Shown here: positions 8,224 through 16,395 of the stretch, in pieces
Layout of the letters: each line of letters begins with the position of its first letter
How positions within the stretch are numbered: position 1 is the first letter of the stretch
NCBI GenBank assembly: GCA_015056145.1
Contig: SVGY01000006.1
Span: 90,000-127,029 of the forward strand
Length of the DNA: 37,030 nt
Direction: 5' to 3'
Origin: Clostridiales bacterium
GTDB lineage: Bacteria > Bacillota > Clostridia > Christensenellales > Aristaeellaceae
The notes under the pieces: generated by a model
What the model saw: the letters and a program-made list of their open reading frames with translations, nothing else
Database searches by the model: none
Told to the model about the DNA's origin: nothing
Program-made: the position numbers and the translations under genes

Positions 8224-8365
8224 CTTTTTTCGGGAGAGTGCGGGAGGATGCTTTTTTCCGGGAAAAGCACCCTCCCGCACTCTCCCGAAAAGCGCACATC
8301 TGCATAAATGCCCACGGAAACCGGGCTTTTCTTTCGGGTCTTTTCTCAGAAAAGAAAAGAACGGG
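8224..8365. repeat. Composite palindromic repeat, copy 2 (khpA-rimM gap)
   Basis: A very long inverted repeat at 8224-8292 has arms CGGGAGAGTGCGGGAGG and CCTCCCGCACTCTCCCG with flanking GCTTTT/AAAAGC steps, about 30 paired bases with a few bulges. At 8338-8360 an A-type module follows (TTTTCTCAGAAAAGAAAAG). The order of the modules is inverted relative to copies 1 and 3. The element sits inside the ribosomal operon and so should be transcribed. It could stabilise the upstream rpsP-khpA mRNA or reduce read-through to rimM-trmD. No gene is seen in 8202-8392. Confidence 0.8.
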
Positions 8366-8392
8366 GACGCCCGGAAAAGCGTCCGCCGTCCG

Positions 8393-8620
8393 TTATTGAA
8401 TTTCCACAAAGACGGGCTTTGCGTCCTTGGCGGTAGCTGCACGCACCACGGCACGGATGGCCTTGGCGATACGGCCCTGCTTGCCGATAACCTTGCCCAT
8501 ATCTTCGGGAGCCACATGAAGCTCCAGAATGGTAGCTTCGGGGCCCACGGTTTCCTCGACAGTCACAGCGTCCTTATTGTCCACCAGAGACCGTGCGACG
8601 AATTCAACGAGTTCTTTCAT
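8393..8620 (-). CDS. khpA: KH-domain RNA-binding protein KhpA
   Basis: This is a small single KH-domain protein of 75 residues, the usual KhpA (YlqC) length. The GxxG RNA-binding loop is in GKVIGKQGRIAKAIR near residues 42-56. In other Firmicutes KhpA pairs with KhpB (EloR) and binds many RNAs, affecting cell elongation. It lies 5 bases after rpsP, with GAGGG upstream, so the two are co-translated. The downstream hairpin repeat follows its stop. Confidence 0.95.
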   Translation of the reverse strand: MKELVEFVARSLVDNKDAVTVEETVGPEATILELHVAPEDMGKVIGKQGRIAKAIRAVVRAATAKDAKPVFVEIQ

Positions 8621-8625
8621 GGATC

Positions 8626-8871
8626 TCAGCCCTCGATGATGCCGCTCTTCTTCAGCAGAACCTTCACAGTGTCAGTGGGCTGAGCACCGTTCTTGAGCCA
8701 CTTCTTGGCCAGGTCGGCATCGATTTTGATGGTAGCGTTTTCGGTCATGGGATCGTAGTAGCCGATCTCCTCGATGAAGCGGCCGTCACGGGGAGCACGC
8801 TCGTCAGCAACAACAACACGATAGAAAGGCTTTTTCTTCATACCCATTCTCTTCAGACGAATCTTAACCAT
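8626..8871 (-). CDS. rpsP: 30S ribosomal protein bS16
   Basis: This is an 81-residue ribosomal protein, starting [20 protein letters not shown], with the conserved [19 protein letters not shown] segment. It belongs to the body of the small subunit. ATG at 8871 follows GGAGG by 9 bases. It lies between ffh and khpA, as in most Firmicutes. The 86-base gap to ffh holds no other feature that I can see. Confidence 0.98.
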   Translation of the reverse strand: MVKIRLKRMGMKKKPFYRVVVADERAPRDGRFIEEIGYYDPMTENATIKIDADLAKKWLKNGAQPTDTVKVLLKKSGIIEG

Positions 8872-8957
8872 TGTGTGTTTCCTCCTGATAATCCAATAGT
8901 GGATGATTATTTATCTGAAAATCACATTTGTGACTTGTCAGCAGTGATCTGTGCGCC

Positions 8958-10280
8958 TCAGAAAGGCAGGCGCATTTTGCCCTTGCGCATAAACTTGCCG
9001 CTGGTCATGCGCTTCATCATATCCTTGGCCTGCTCAAACTGGCGGATCAAGGCGTTCACATCCTGCACGGTGGTGCCGCTGCCGGCGGCGATACGCTTGC
9101 GGCGGCTGGCGTTGAGGATGCCGGGGTTGCGGCGTTCCCGGGGGGTCATGCTGCGGATGATGGCTTCCGGCTTCTTCATGGCATCCTCGTCAATGTCGGC
9201 CTCCTGCACCTTGGCGCCCATGCCGGGCAGCATGCTGAGCATGGACTGGATACCGCCCATTTTTTTCATCTGCTGCATCTGGTCGAGGAAATCTTCCAGG
9301 GTAAGCTCGGTGGGCTTGCGCTTGGCGAGCTTTTCCACTTCCTTCTCATCAAAGGCTTCCTGCGCCTTTTCGATGAGGGTCATCACGTCGCCCATGCCCA
9401 GAATGCGGCTGGCCATGCGGTCGGGATAGAAGGGCTCGATATCGCTGAGCTTTTCGCCGGTACCGCTGAACTTGATGGGCTTGCCCACCACAGCCTTGAT
9501 GGAAAGGGCTGCACCGCCACGGGTGTCGCCGTCCAGCTTGGTGAGGATAACGCCGTCAATGCCCAAGTCGCTGTCGAAGGTTTTGGCCACGTTGACGGCT
9601 TCCTGACCGGTCATGGCATCCACCACGAAGAGGATTTCCTGGGGCTTGATCTCCGCCTTGATACGGCGAAGCTCTTCCATCAGTTCGGTATCGATCTGCA
9701 GACGTCCGGCGGTGTCGATGATGAGCACGTCCCGGGCATAGTCCCGGCAATACTCGATGGCTTCCTTTGCGGTTTTCACCGGATCCTGCGTGCCCTTTTC
9801 AAATACGGGCACATCGATCTGCTTGCCCACTACCTGCAGCTGCTTGATAGCGGCAGGACGGTAGATGTCGCAGGCGGCGAGGCAGGGTTTCTTGCCCTGC
9901 TTGCGCAGGTGATTGGCCAGTTTGCCGGCCATGGTGGTTTTACCGGCGCCCTGCAGGCCGCAGAGCATGTAAATGGTGGGCACGGAGGAAGACCAGGTAA
10001 GGCGGGCATTTTCGGTGCCCATGAGGGCGGTCATTTCCTCGTTGACGATCTTGAGCACCTGCTGGGAAGGGGTCAGGGATTCCAGAACCTTCTGGCCCAT
10101 GCAGCGTTCGCTGACCTTCTTGCAGAAATCCTTTACCACCAGATAGTTTACGTCGGCTTCCAGAAGCGCCATGCGCACTTCCCGCATGCCTTCCTTGATG
10201 GACTGCTCGTTGAGCTTGCCCCGCCCCGTCAGCCGGGAGAGCGCGCCGGAAAGCTTGGATGTAAGTCCTTCAAATGCCAT
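8958..10280 (-). CDS. ffh: Signal recognition particle GTPase Ffh
   Basis: Ffh binds 4.5S/scRNA and the signal sequences of nascent membrane and secreted proteins, delivering ribosomes to FtsY. The 440-residue product has an N domain (1-90), a G domain with the P-loop GLQGAGKTT near 108-116, DTAGRLQ and TKLDGDTRGG, and a Met-rich M domain (from about 310: MQQMKKMGGIQSMLSMLPGM; GSGTTVQDVNALIRQFEQ). Length is typical. The start overlaps the end of ylxM by 11 bases, so translation is coupled. The many exported proteins in this window depend on this pathway or SecA. Confidence 0.98.
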   Translation of the reverse strand: MAFEGLTSKLSGALSRLTGRGKLNEQSIKEGMREVRMALLEADVNYLVVKDFCKKVSERCMGQKVLESLTPSQQVLKIVNEEMTALMGTENARLTWSSSVPTIYMLCGLQGAGKTTMAGKLANHLRKQGKKPCLAACDIYRPAAIKQLQVVGKQIDVPVFEKGTQDPVKTAKEAIEYCRDYARDVLIIDTAGRLQIDTELMEELRRIKAEIKPQEILFVVDAMTGQEAVNVAKTFDSDLGIDGVILTKLDGDTRGGAALSIKAVVGKPIKFSGTGEKLSDIEPFYPDRMASRILGMGDVMTLIEKAQEAFDEKEVEKLAKRKPTELTLEDFLDQMQQMKKMGGIQSMLSMLPGMGAKVQEADIDEDAMKKPEAIIRSMTPRERRNPGILNASRRKRIAAGSGTTVQDVNALIRQFEQAKDMMKRMTSGKFMRKGKMRLPF

Positions 10281-10668
10281 GTGCGTCCTCCTCCTGGGTG
10301 ATAATTGTCTGAATCATTTCCTGAGCCTGACGTGCCAGCGACGGCGCCTGATCCGGCCGGGTCTGGGCGTCGCTAAGAAGACTGCTTACTTCGTTCAGCT
10401 CCCGGAGCATTCTTTTCATGCGTCCGGCTGCGCCAAGGGCTGCCTCGTAGCTGCGAAGCTTTTCGGCGGAACGGGTGATCAGCTCGTGTACGTTCTGGCG
10501 GCTGACATTCAGCTGCTGGGCGATCTCTCCCAGGGAGAGGTCCTCCATATAATGCAGCTCCAGCGCCTGGCGCTGCCTTTCCGTCAGCAGGCCGCCGTAG
10601 AAGGCGCACAGCGTACCGATCTCCACGCTGCTCAGCAGCCGGTCTTCCGGGGATTTCATCTGGCTCAA
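10270..10668 (-). CDS. ylxM: YlxM/p13-like SRP-associated helix-turn-helix protein
   Basis: The protein is 132 residues. Residues about 18-75 form a sigma-70 region-4-like helix-turn-helix (LTERQRQALELHYMEDLSL, then IAQQLNVSRQNVHELITRS). This matches the UPF0122 YlxM family that precedes ffh in Firmicutes and is reported to affect SRP assembly or activity. The start is taken as TTG at 10668 because AAAGGAG lies 9 bases upstream; the in-frame ATG at 10659 would be 18 bases away. It is first in the operon and directly follows a consensus promoter and a downstream dyad. Confidence 0.9.
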   Translation of the reverse strand: MSQMKSPEDRLLSSVEIGTLCAFYGGLLTERQRQALELHYMEDLSLGEIAQQLNVSRQNVHELITRSAEKLRSYEAALGAAGRMKRMLRELNEVSSLLSDAQTRPDQAPSLARQAQEMIQTIITQEEDAHGI

Positions 10669-10688
10669 GGGAAAAACTCCTTTTGGCC

Positions 10689-10765
10689 TGTCAAGGGTTT
10701 TGTCTTGACAAAGCTTTATCATTATACAGGCGGCAAGGATGCTTGTCAAGGGATTTTTCTTGACA
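10689..10765. promoter_or_regulatory. Two identical-arm dyads flanking the ylxM-ffh promoter
   Basis: TGTCAAG-N8-CTTGACA occurs at 10744-10765 (over the -35) and at 10689-10710 (just after the expected transcription start). Arms are identical, both spacers are 8 bases, and centres are 55 bases apart. The arrangement looks like a pair of repressor operators, one covering the -35 and one in the early leader, possibly joined by looping. The binding protein is unknown. YlxM itself has a helix-turn-helix, so autoregulation is a speculation worth testing. Confidence 0.55.
10721..10749 (-). promoter_or_regulatory. Consensus sigma-A promoter of ylxM-ffh operon
   Basis: TTGACA at 10749-10744, a 17-base spacer and TATAAT at 10726-10721: all twelve hexamer bases match the consensus. 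Transcription should start near 10714, giving a leader of about 46 bases. Confidence 0.85.
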
Positions 10766-10842
10766 TTTCCCTTTTCTTTCCCTCCCGGATGTCCTCTTCA
10801 CAAAAAATCCAAACAATATGCCCTTGCGCTGCAAATCCACCC

Positions 10843-10870
10843 TCGACAAATGAATAATTTCGTATATAAT
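10843..10870 (+). promoter_or_regulatory. gltX-leuS promoter
   Basis: TCGACA (10843-10848), 16 bases, TATAAT (10865-10870). The expected start near 10877 leaves a leader of about 50 bases, too short for a T-box riboswitch. The ribosome site AGGAGG is at 10914-10919. Confidence 0.6.
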
Positions 10871-10928
10871 GTAATTTGTTCAAAATTATCCTTTTGGACA
10901 TACATCTCAATTCAGGAGGCACCCTTTC

Positions 10929-12395
10929 ATGAATGTTCGTACCCGTTTTGCACCCAGCCCCACCGGCTATCTCCACCTGGGCGGCCTGCGTACCGCCCTG
11001 TACACCTGGCTGTTCGCCCGGAAGAACGAAGGCAAGTTCATCCTGCGCATCGAAGACACCGATCAGGAGCGTGAAGTGGAAGGCGCTGTGGAGCTGATCT
11101 ACAAGAGCATGCATGAAGCGGGCCTTGATTATGACGAGGGCCCCGATGTAGGCGGCAATTTCGGCCCCTATATCCAGACCCAGCGCCGGGATCTCTACCT
11201 GCCCTACGCCATGGAGCTGGTGGAGAAAGGCGCTGCCTACCCCTGTTTCTGCACCAAGGAGGAGCTTCAGGAGCGCCGTGACGCCGCCACCAAGGACGGC
11301 GGCCAGTGGAAATACGACAAGCACTGCCTGAACATCCCCAGGGAGGAGGCCCTCCGCCGCATGCAGGCCGGCGAGCCCTTCGTCATCCGCCAGAACGTGC
11401 CCACCACCGGCACCGCCAGCTTTGACGACGCTCTCTACGGCCATGTGGAAGCCCCCTGCGACACCTTGGATGACAACGTGCTCATCAAGCAGGACGGCCT
11501 GCCCACCTACAACTTCGCCAACGTTATCGATGACCATCTCATGGGCATCACCCATGTTATGAGAGGCACCGAGTACCTCAGCTCCACCCCCAAGTACAAC
11601 CTGCTTTACGAGGCTTTTGGCTGGGACAAGCCCACCTACATCCACTTAAGCCCCGTCATGAAGGATTCCACCCGCAAGCTTTCCAAGCGCTACGGCGATC
11701 CCAGCTTTGAGGATCTGCTGGCCCAGGGCTATGTGAAGGATGCCATCATCAACTTCATCGCCCTGCTGGGCTGGTGCCCGGATGTGAAAACCTACGGCGA
11801 GAAGGAATTCTTCACCATGGACGAGCTGGTGGAAGCCTTCGATCTCTCCGGCCTGAGCAAGTCCCCCGCCATCTTCAACACCGAAAAGTTGATCTGGTTC
11901 AACCACGAGTACATCAGCCGCATGCCCGTTGAGGAGTACCAGAAGATGGCCACGCCCTGGTTTGACCAGGTACTTGGCGGCAAGAACATGGACTATGCCA
12001 TGCTTTCCAGCCTGATGCATACCCGTACCGAAATCTTCAGCCGGGTACCCGATCAGATCCGTTTCCTGGCCGAACTGCCTGAGTACGACATCGCCATCTA
12101 CACCCACAAGAAGATGAAGACCGATGCCGCCGTCAGCCTGAAGGCGCTGGAACTGGCGCTGCCTGCTCTGGAGGCCCTGGAGGACTTCAGCGAAGAGAAC
12201 GTCAAGACTGTACTGATGGATTTGGCAGCAAAGAATGAAATGAAAAACGGTCAGATCATGTGGCCCGTCCGCATCGCAATCTCCGGCCTTGCCTCCACTC
12301 CCGGCGGCGCCACTGAGATCGCTTACCTGCTGGGCAAGGAGGAGACCCTCCGCCGCATGCGTCTTGGCATCGAAATGCTGAAGAAATCCGTCTGA
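10929..12395 (+). CDS. gltX: Glutamyl-tRNA synthetase
   Basis: The enzyme charges tRNA-Glu (and, in most Firmicutes, tRNA-Gln, later corrected by GatCAB) with glutamate. The 488-residue class I synthetase has the HIGH-type motif PSPTGYLHLGG near residues 8-18 and the KMSKS-type motif RKLSKRYG near 250. The C-terminal anticodon-binding helical domain covers roughly 320-488. Length is normal. ATG at 10929 follows AGGAGG. leuS follows after 15 bases, so the two synthetases form one transcription unit. Confidence 0.97.
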   Translation: MNVRTRFAPSPTGYLHLGGLRTALYTWLFARKNEGKFILRIEDTDQEREVEGAVELIYKSMHEAGLDYDEGPDVGGNFGPYIQTQRRDLYLPYAMELVEKGAAYPCFCTKEELQERRDAATKDGGQWKYDKHCLNIPREEALRRMQAGEPFVIRQNVPTTGTASFDDALYGHVEAPCDTLDDNVLIKQDGLPTYNFANVIDDHLMGITHVMRGTEYLSSTPKYNLLYEAFGWDKPTYIHLSPVMKDSTRKLSKRYGDPSFEDLLAQGYVKDAIINFIALLGWCPDVKTYGEKEFFTMDELVEAFDLSGLSKSPAIFNTEKLIWFNHEYISRMPVEEYQKMATPWFDQVLGGKNMDYAMLSSLMHTRTEIFSRVPDQIRFLAELPEYDIAIYTHKKMKTDAAVSLKALELALPALEALEDFSEENVKTVLMDLAAKNEMKNGQIMWPVRIAISGLASTPGGATEIAYLLGKEETLRRMRLGIEMLKKSV

Positions 12396-12410
12396 AGGAG
12401 GTAAATATAT

Positions 12411-14837
12411 ATGGAATACCCCGTTTACAATCCCGCCGCCATTGAGAAAAAATGGCAGAAATACTGGGAAGAAAACAACACCTTCGCCACCGATGTATGG
12501 GATTTTTCCAAGCCTAAGTATTATGTGCTGGATATGTTCCCCTATCCCTCCGGCGTAGGCCTGCACGCAGGCCATCCCGAGGGCTACACCGCCACGGATA
12601 TCATGTCCCGCATGAAGCGCATGCAGGGCTACAACGTGCTGCATCCCATGGGTTACGACTCCTTCGGCCTGCCTGCAGAGCAGTACGCCGTGGATACCGG
12701 CAATCATCCCGACGGTTTCACCCAGAAGAACATCGCCACTTTCTCCGGACAGCTCAAGGAATTGGGCTTTGACTATGACTGGTCCAAAGTCATTGCAACT
12801 TCCGACCCCGATTTCTACAAATGGACCCAGTGGATCTTCAAGAAGCTCTACGAGGCCGGTTATGCCCGTCGTATCGAGATGCCCGTGAACTGGTGCGAAG
12901 AGCTGGGCACCGTGCTGGCCAATGACGAGGTCATCGACGGCAAGTCCGAGCGTGGCGGCTATCCTGTTGTAAAGAAAATGATGATGCAGTGGGTTATCGA
13001 CCAGCCTGCCTTTGCTGAAAAGCTGCTGGAAGGCCTGGACGATATCGACTGGCCCGAATCCACCAAGGAGATCCAGCGCAACTGGATCGGCAAGTCCACC
13101 GGCGTGGAAGTGGACTTCAAGCTGGTGGGCGGCGGTGAATTCTCCATCTACACCACCTGCATCGAAACCATCTACGGCATCACCTTCATGGTGCTGGCTC
13201 CCGACGGCAAGATTACCGAGTCCCTGCTGGACCGTGTGGAAAACCGTGCCGAGGTGGAAGCCTACATCAAAGAGGCTGCCAGCAAGAGCGAAATCGACCG
13301 CACCGATGCCACCAAGACCAAGACCGGTTGCCCCCTGAAGGGCGTTTATGCCATCAACCCCGTCAACGGCAAGGAAGTTCCCGTTTTCATCGGCGACTTC
13401 GTTCTGGGCAACTATGGCACCGGCGCCGTTATGGCCGTTCCCAGCCACGATCAGCGTGACTTTGAATATGCCGTTGTGCACAACATTCCCATGGTCCAGG
13501 TTATCGAAGGCCGGGACGTTTCCCAGTGCGCCTTTGAAAAGCAGGATTATCTGGGCAAGGGATGCAAACTGATCAACTCCGAGGAATTCTCCGGCTTGAC
13601 CGTTGAGGAAGCCAAGGAAGCCATCACCAGCAAGCTGGAAGCCATGGGCGTTGCCCGCCGCAAGGTGAACTATCATTTCCGTGAGTGGATCTTTGCCCGT
13701 CAGCGTTACTGGGGCGAGCCCGTTCCCTGCGTTTATACCGACGATGGCGAAACCGTATTCCTGTCCGACGAAGAACTGCCCCTGATCCTTCCCGTGCTGG
13801 AGGACTACAAGGGCCGTGGCGGCAAAGCTCCCCTGGAGAACGCCGAGGAGTGGAAGCACTACGATCACAACGGCGTCAAGGGCATCCGTGAAACCTCCAC
13901 CATGCCCGGTTCTGCCGGTTCTTCCTGGTACTATCTGCGCTACATCGATCCCAAGAACGACAAGCAGTTCTGCGATCCTGAGCTGATGAATCACTGGATG
14001 CCCGTTGACCTGTACGTTGGCGGCCCCGAGCACGCTGTAGGCCACCTGATTTATTCCCGTATCTGGAACCGCTTCCTGTACGACCAGGGCCTTTCCCCCG
14101 TAAAGGAGCCCTTCAAGAAGCTGGTGCATCAGGGCATGATCCTCGGTGAAAACGGCATCAAGATGGGCAAGCGTTTCCCCGAATTCGTAGTCAATCCCAG
14201 CGATATCGTCCGTGAATACGGCGCCGATACCCTCCGTCTCTACGAAATGTTCATGGGCCCGCTGGAAGTGTCCAAGCCCTGGTCCTCCACTGCAGTGGCC
14301 GGCGCAAAGAAGTTCATCAACCGTGTATGGAATTTCTTCACCGTGCCCGAAAACCTCACCGACAGCGACGACGGCAAGCTGACCAAGATCTACCATCAGA
14401 CCGTCAAAAAAGTCACTTCCGACTTTGAGACCCTTGGCTTCAATACCGCCATTGCCCAGATGATGACCTTCATCAACGAAGTGTACAAGAACGGCTCCTG
14501 CCCCAGGGAGTACGCCGAGGGCTTCGTCAAGATGATGAGCTGCATCACCCCCCATGTGGGCGAGGAAATCTGGCAGCAGATGGGCCACAACAACACCATT
14601 GCCTACGAAGCATGGCCCACCTACTCCGAGGAAAAGTGCAAGGACACCGAAGTGGAGATCGCCCTGCAGGTGGCCGGCAAGGTCAAGGCCCGCATTATGA
14701 TCCCCGCAGACATGTCCCGTGAAACCGCCGAGAAGGAGCTGCCTCAGCATCCTGAAGTACAGCGTTTGGTTGGCGACAAGCAGATTGCAAAGCTGATCTT
14801 CGTTCCCGGCCGTCTGTGCAACCTGATCCTCAAATAA
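12411..14837 (+). CDS. leuS: Leucyl-tRNA synthetase with divergent motifs
   Basis: LeuS attaches leucine to tRNA-Leu and hydrolyses mischarged products in its CP1 domain. The 808-residue protein has the HIGH-type motif LHAGH at 51-55, the editing motif GTGAVMAVPSHDQRDFEYA at 336-354 with its Asp, and the WIFARQRYWGEPVP segment at 426-439. Two normally conserved stretches differ. The KMSKS loop reads KMGKR at 584-588 followed by FPEFVVNP, and the CP1 motif usually TTRPDTLFG reads TTCIETIYG at 248-256. Both changes are in intact, well conserved surroundings, so they look like lineage features rather than damage. AAGGAGG precedes the ATG; a terminator follows. Confidence 0.96.
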   Translation: MEYPVYNPAAIEKKWQKYWEENNTFATDVWDFSKPKYYVLDMFPYPSGVGLHAGHPEGYTATDIMSRMKRMQGYNVLHPMGYDSFGLPAEQYAVDTGNHPDGFTQKNIATFSGQLKELGFDYDWSKVIATSDPDFYKWTQWIFKKLYEAGYARRIEMPVNWCEELGTVLANDEVIDGKSERGGYPVVKKMMMQWVIDQPAFAEKLLEGLDDIDWPESTKEIQRNWIGKSTGVEVDFKLVGGGEFSIYTTCIETIYGITFMVLAPDGKITESLLDRVENRAEVEAYIKEAASKSEIDRTDATKTKTGCPLKGVYAINPVNGKEVPVFIGDFVLGNYGTGAVMAVPSHDQRDFEYAVVHNIPMVQVIEGRDVSQCAFEKQDYLGKGCKLINSEEFSGLTVEEAKEAITSKLEAMGVARRKVNYHFREWIFARQRYWGEPVPCVYTDDGETVFLSDEELPLILPVLEDYKGRGGKAPLENAEEWKHYDHNGVKGIRETSTMPGSAGSSWYYLRYIDPKNDKQFCDPELMNHWMPVDLYVGGPEHAVGHLIYSRIWNRFLYDQGLSPVKEPFKKLVHQGMILGENGIKMGKRFPEFVVNPSDIVREYGADTLRLYEMFMGPLEVSKPWSSTAVAGAKKFINRVWNFFTVPENLTDSDDGKLTKIYHQTVKKVTSDFETLGFNTAIAQMMTFINEVYKNGSCPREYAEGFVKMMSCITPHVGEEIWQQMGHNNTIAYEAWPTYSEEKCKDTEVEIALQVAGKVKARIMIPADMSRETAEKELPQHPEVQRLVGDKQIAKLIFVPGRLCNLILK

Positions 14838-14848
14838 TCACACTTTCT

Positions 14849-14880
14849 GCGCCCATGAGGAGTCATTGCCGCATGGGCGC
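14849..14880 (+). terminator. leuS terminator
   Basis: GCGCCCATG (14849-14857) pairs with CATGGGCGC (14872-14880) across a 14-base loop, followed by TATTCTCTTCTTTTCTTTT. The pyrimidine-rich tail runs directly into the repeat element. Confidence 0.7.
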
Positions 14881-14886
14881 TATTCT

Positions 14887-15235
14887 CTTCTTTTCTTTTG
14901 AGTCAAAAGAAAAGAAGCAAAAGAAAACCGCTATCATCTTTATCGGTACTTTGTTTTTTCCCGTTGCATCCCCACCCCCGCACGGTCTTTTGTGTCAAAA
15001 AAAAAGATGCAAAAGAAAACCGCTATCACCTTTATCGGTACTTTGTTTTTTCCCGTTGCATCTCCGCCCCCGCACGGTCTTTTGTGCCAAAAGAATAGAA
15101 GCAAAAGAAAACCGCTATCATCTTTATCGATACTCCGGTTTTTCCATTGCATCTCCACCCCTGGCCTTTCCCCTTTTCACGCTTTTCGGGTGGGTCCGGG
15201 AGGGGGCTTTTCCCGGGGAAAAGCCTCCTCCCGCC
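14887..15235. repeat. Composite palindromic repeat, copy 3, with 92-bp tandem units
   Basis: A palindrome with 15-base arms (14887-14901 and 14903-14917) around one G opens the element. Three tandem units follow, starting at 14895, 14987 and 15079, exactly 92 bp apart. Each unit carries AGCAAAAGAAAACCGCTATC or a one-base variant, a TTTATCG(G/A)TACT word and a C-rich block. The GC-rich hairpin module (core GGCTTTTCCC-G-GGGAAAAGCC at 15205-15225) closes it. Bases 15236-15306 are pyrimidine-rich with no promoter that I recognise. No gene is seen in 14838-15306. Confidence 0.85.
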
Positions 15236-15306
15236 TCTCCCTCATCCTCTCTCATCCGCTCTCGTCCTCTCCCTCGTATTCCCCACCACCGTAAGGAGGA
15301 TCCCTC

Positions 15307-16395
15307 ATGACTCAGCAAAACCCGTTGCTCTTTGCTGTCGGGCCCGTTGCCATGTTTCCGGAAACGCTGCGTATTGGTTCCCAGCCTCTGCCCTATTTTC
15401 GTACTGGCGAGTTTTCTCAGTTGGTGTTAGGTGCAGAAGCGGATTATCTGCGCCTTTTGAATGCCCCGGATGGAAGCAGGGCCGTTTTTCTTTCCTCATC
15501 GGGCACCGGCGGCATGGATGCCATGGTCAGCTGCATTCTGGGCCCGGAGGATAAGGCGCTGGTCATCGACGGCGGCGGCTTCGGCCACCGCTTTGTGGAG
15601 CTGTGCCGGTTTTATGGCGTGGCCCACGAAGTGTTGACCCTCGAACCCGGCCAGGCCTTGCAGCCCGGAATGCTGGATGAAGTCTGCATGGATGGTTTCA
15701 CCGCCCTGCTTGTGAACCTGCATGAGACCTCTACGGGAACGCTGTATGATCTGAACATGCTGAGCGCCTTTTGCAAAAAGCACGGCCTTCTCCTGATGAT
15801 CGATGCAGTAAGCGCCTTCCTTTGCGATGAGCTGGATATGGCTGCCAGCGGCGCTGATGTGGTGCTCACAGCCTCCCAGAAAGCCCTTGCCTGTGCGCCA
15901 GGCATGGCATTGCTTGCGCTGAGCCAGCGTGCCCAGGCAAAAATACACGCAACGCCCCAGCGGAATTATTATCTCAATCTTGTTTCTGCGCTGGATAACG
16001 GCCTGCGTGGGCAGCCGCCCTTCACCCTTGCGGAAAGCGTAATGCTCCAGGTGGCCCAAAGGCTGCGCAGCCTGCAAAATGGCGGCATGGAGGCAGAACG
16101 TCAGCGCATGCGGGAAAACGCATCCTTCTTCCGGGATGAAATTCTGAAGCGGCCCTTTGCCCTCTTCTCCCAAAATCCTGCTCTGGGCTGCACTGCACTG
16201 GCTGTGCCGGAAGGAGTATCCGCCCATGAACTGTTCCTTGTTCTGAAGGACGAATACAACATCTGCGTCTGCCCCAATGGAGGTGCACTGCGGGACAAGG
16301 TGTTCCGGGTCGGGCACATGGGCAACCTCGACCGGGAAAGCTACCTCCACCTTCTTGATGCAATTGACGACCTGAAAAGGAGGAATCTCCTGTGA
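15307..16395 (+). CDS. Class V aminotransferase (alanine-glyoxylate / AEP-transaminase-like)
   Basis: The protein is a 362-residue PLP enzyme of fold type I. It shows FLSSSGTGGMDAM at 61-73 (phosphate-binding turn), NLHETSTGTLYDL at 137-149, MIDAVSA with the ring-nitrogen Asp at 166, and the Schiff-base Lys at 192 in TASQKAL. The C-terminal part ends with VFRVGHMGN. These are features of the serine/alanine-glyoxylate and 2-aminoethylphosphonate transaminase group. The substrate cannot be read from the sequence. The gene overlaps the following nucleotidyltransferase by 4 bases (GTGA), so the enzymes are probably made in equal amounts and act in one pathway. ATG at 15307 follows AAGGAGG. Confidence 0.85.
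   Translation: MTQQNPLLFAVGPVAMFPETLRIGSQPLPYFRTGEFSQLVLGAEADYLRLLNAPDGSRAVFLSSSGTGGMDAMVSCILGPEDKALVIDGGGFGHRFVELCRFYGVAHEVLTLEPGQALQPGMLDEVCMDGFTALLVNLHETSTGTLYDLNMLSAFCKKHGLLLMIDAVSAFLCDELDMAASGADVVLTASQKALACAPGMALLALSQRAQAKIHATPQRNYYLNLVSALDNGLRGQPPFTLAESVMLQVAQRLRSLQNGGMEAERQRMRENASFFRDEILKRPFALFSQNPALGCTALAVPEGVSAHELFLVLKDEYNICVCPNGGALRDKVFRVGHMGNLDRESYLHLLDAIDDLKRRNLL

Noticed and set aside
10689..10710. Plus-strand promoter using the TTGACA of the inner dyad
   Set aside because: No -10-like hexamer lies 16-18 bases downstream on the plus strand.
10871..10928. T-box riboswitch before gltX-leuS
   Set aside because: The leader after the likely start is only about 50 bases and lacks a T-box word or antiterminator.
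11646..14750. A 1034-codon open frame on the minus strand opposite gltX and leuS
   Set aside because: It is the mirror of strongly biased GC-rich codons in two certain genes, has no ribosome site, and its protein is low-complexity (Gly/His/Leu/Val-rich) like other antisense shadows here.
14898..15098. Short frames encoding FESKEKKQKKT-like peptides in the repeat
   Set aside because: They are translations of the palindromic repeat; no ribosome site and no conservation beyond the DNA repeat.
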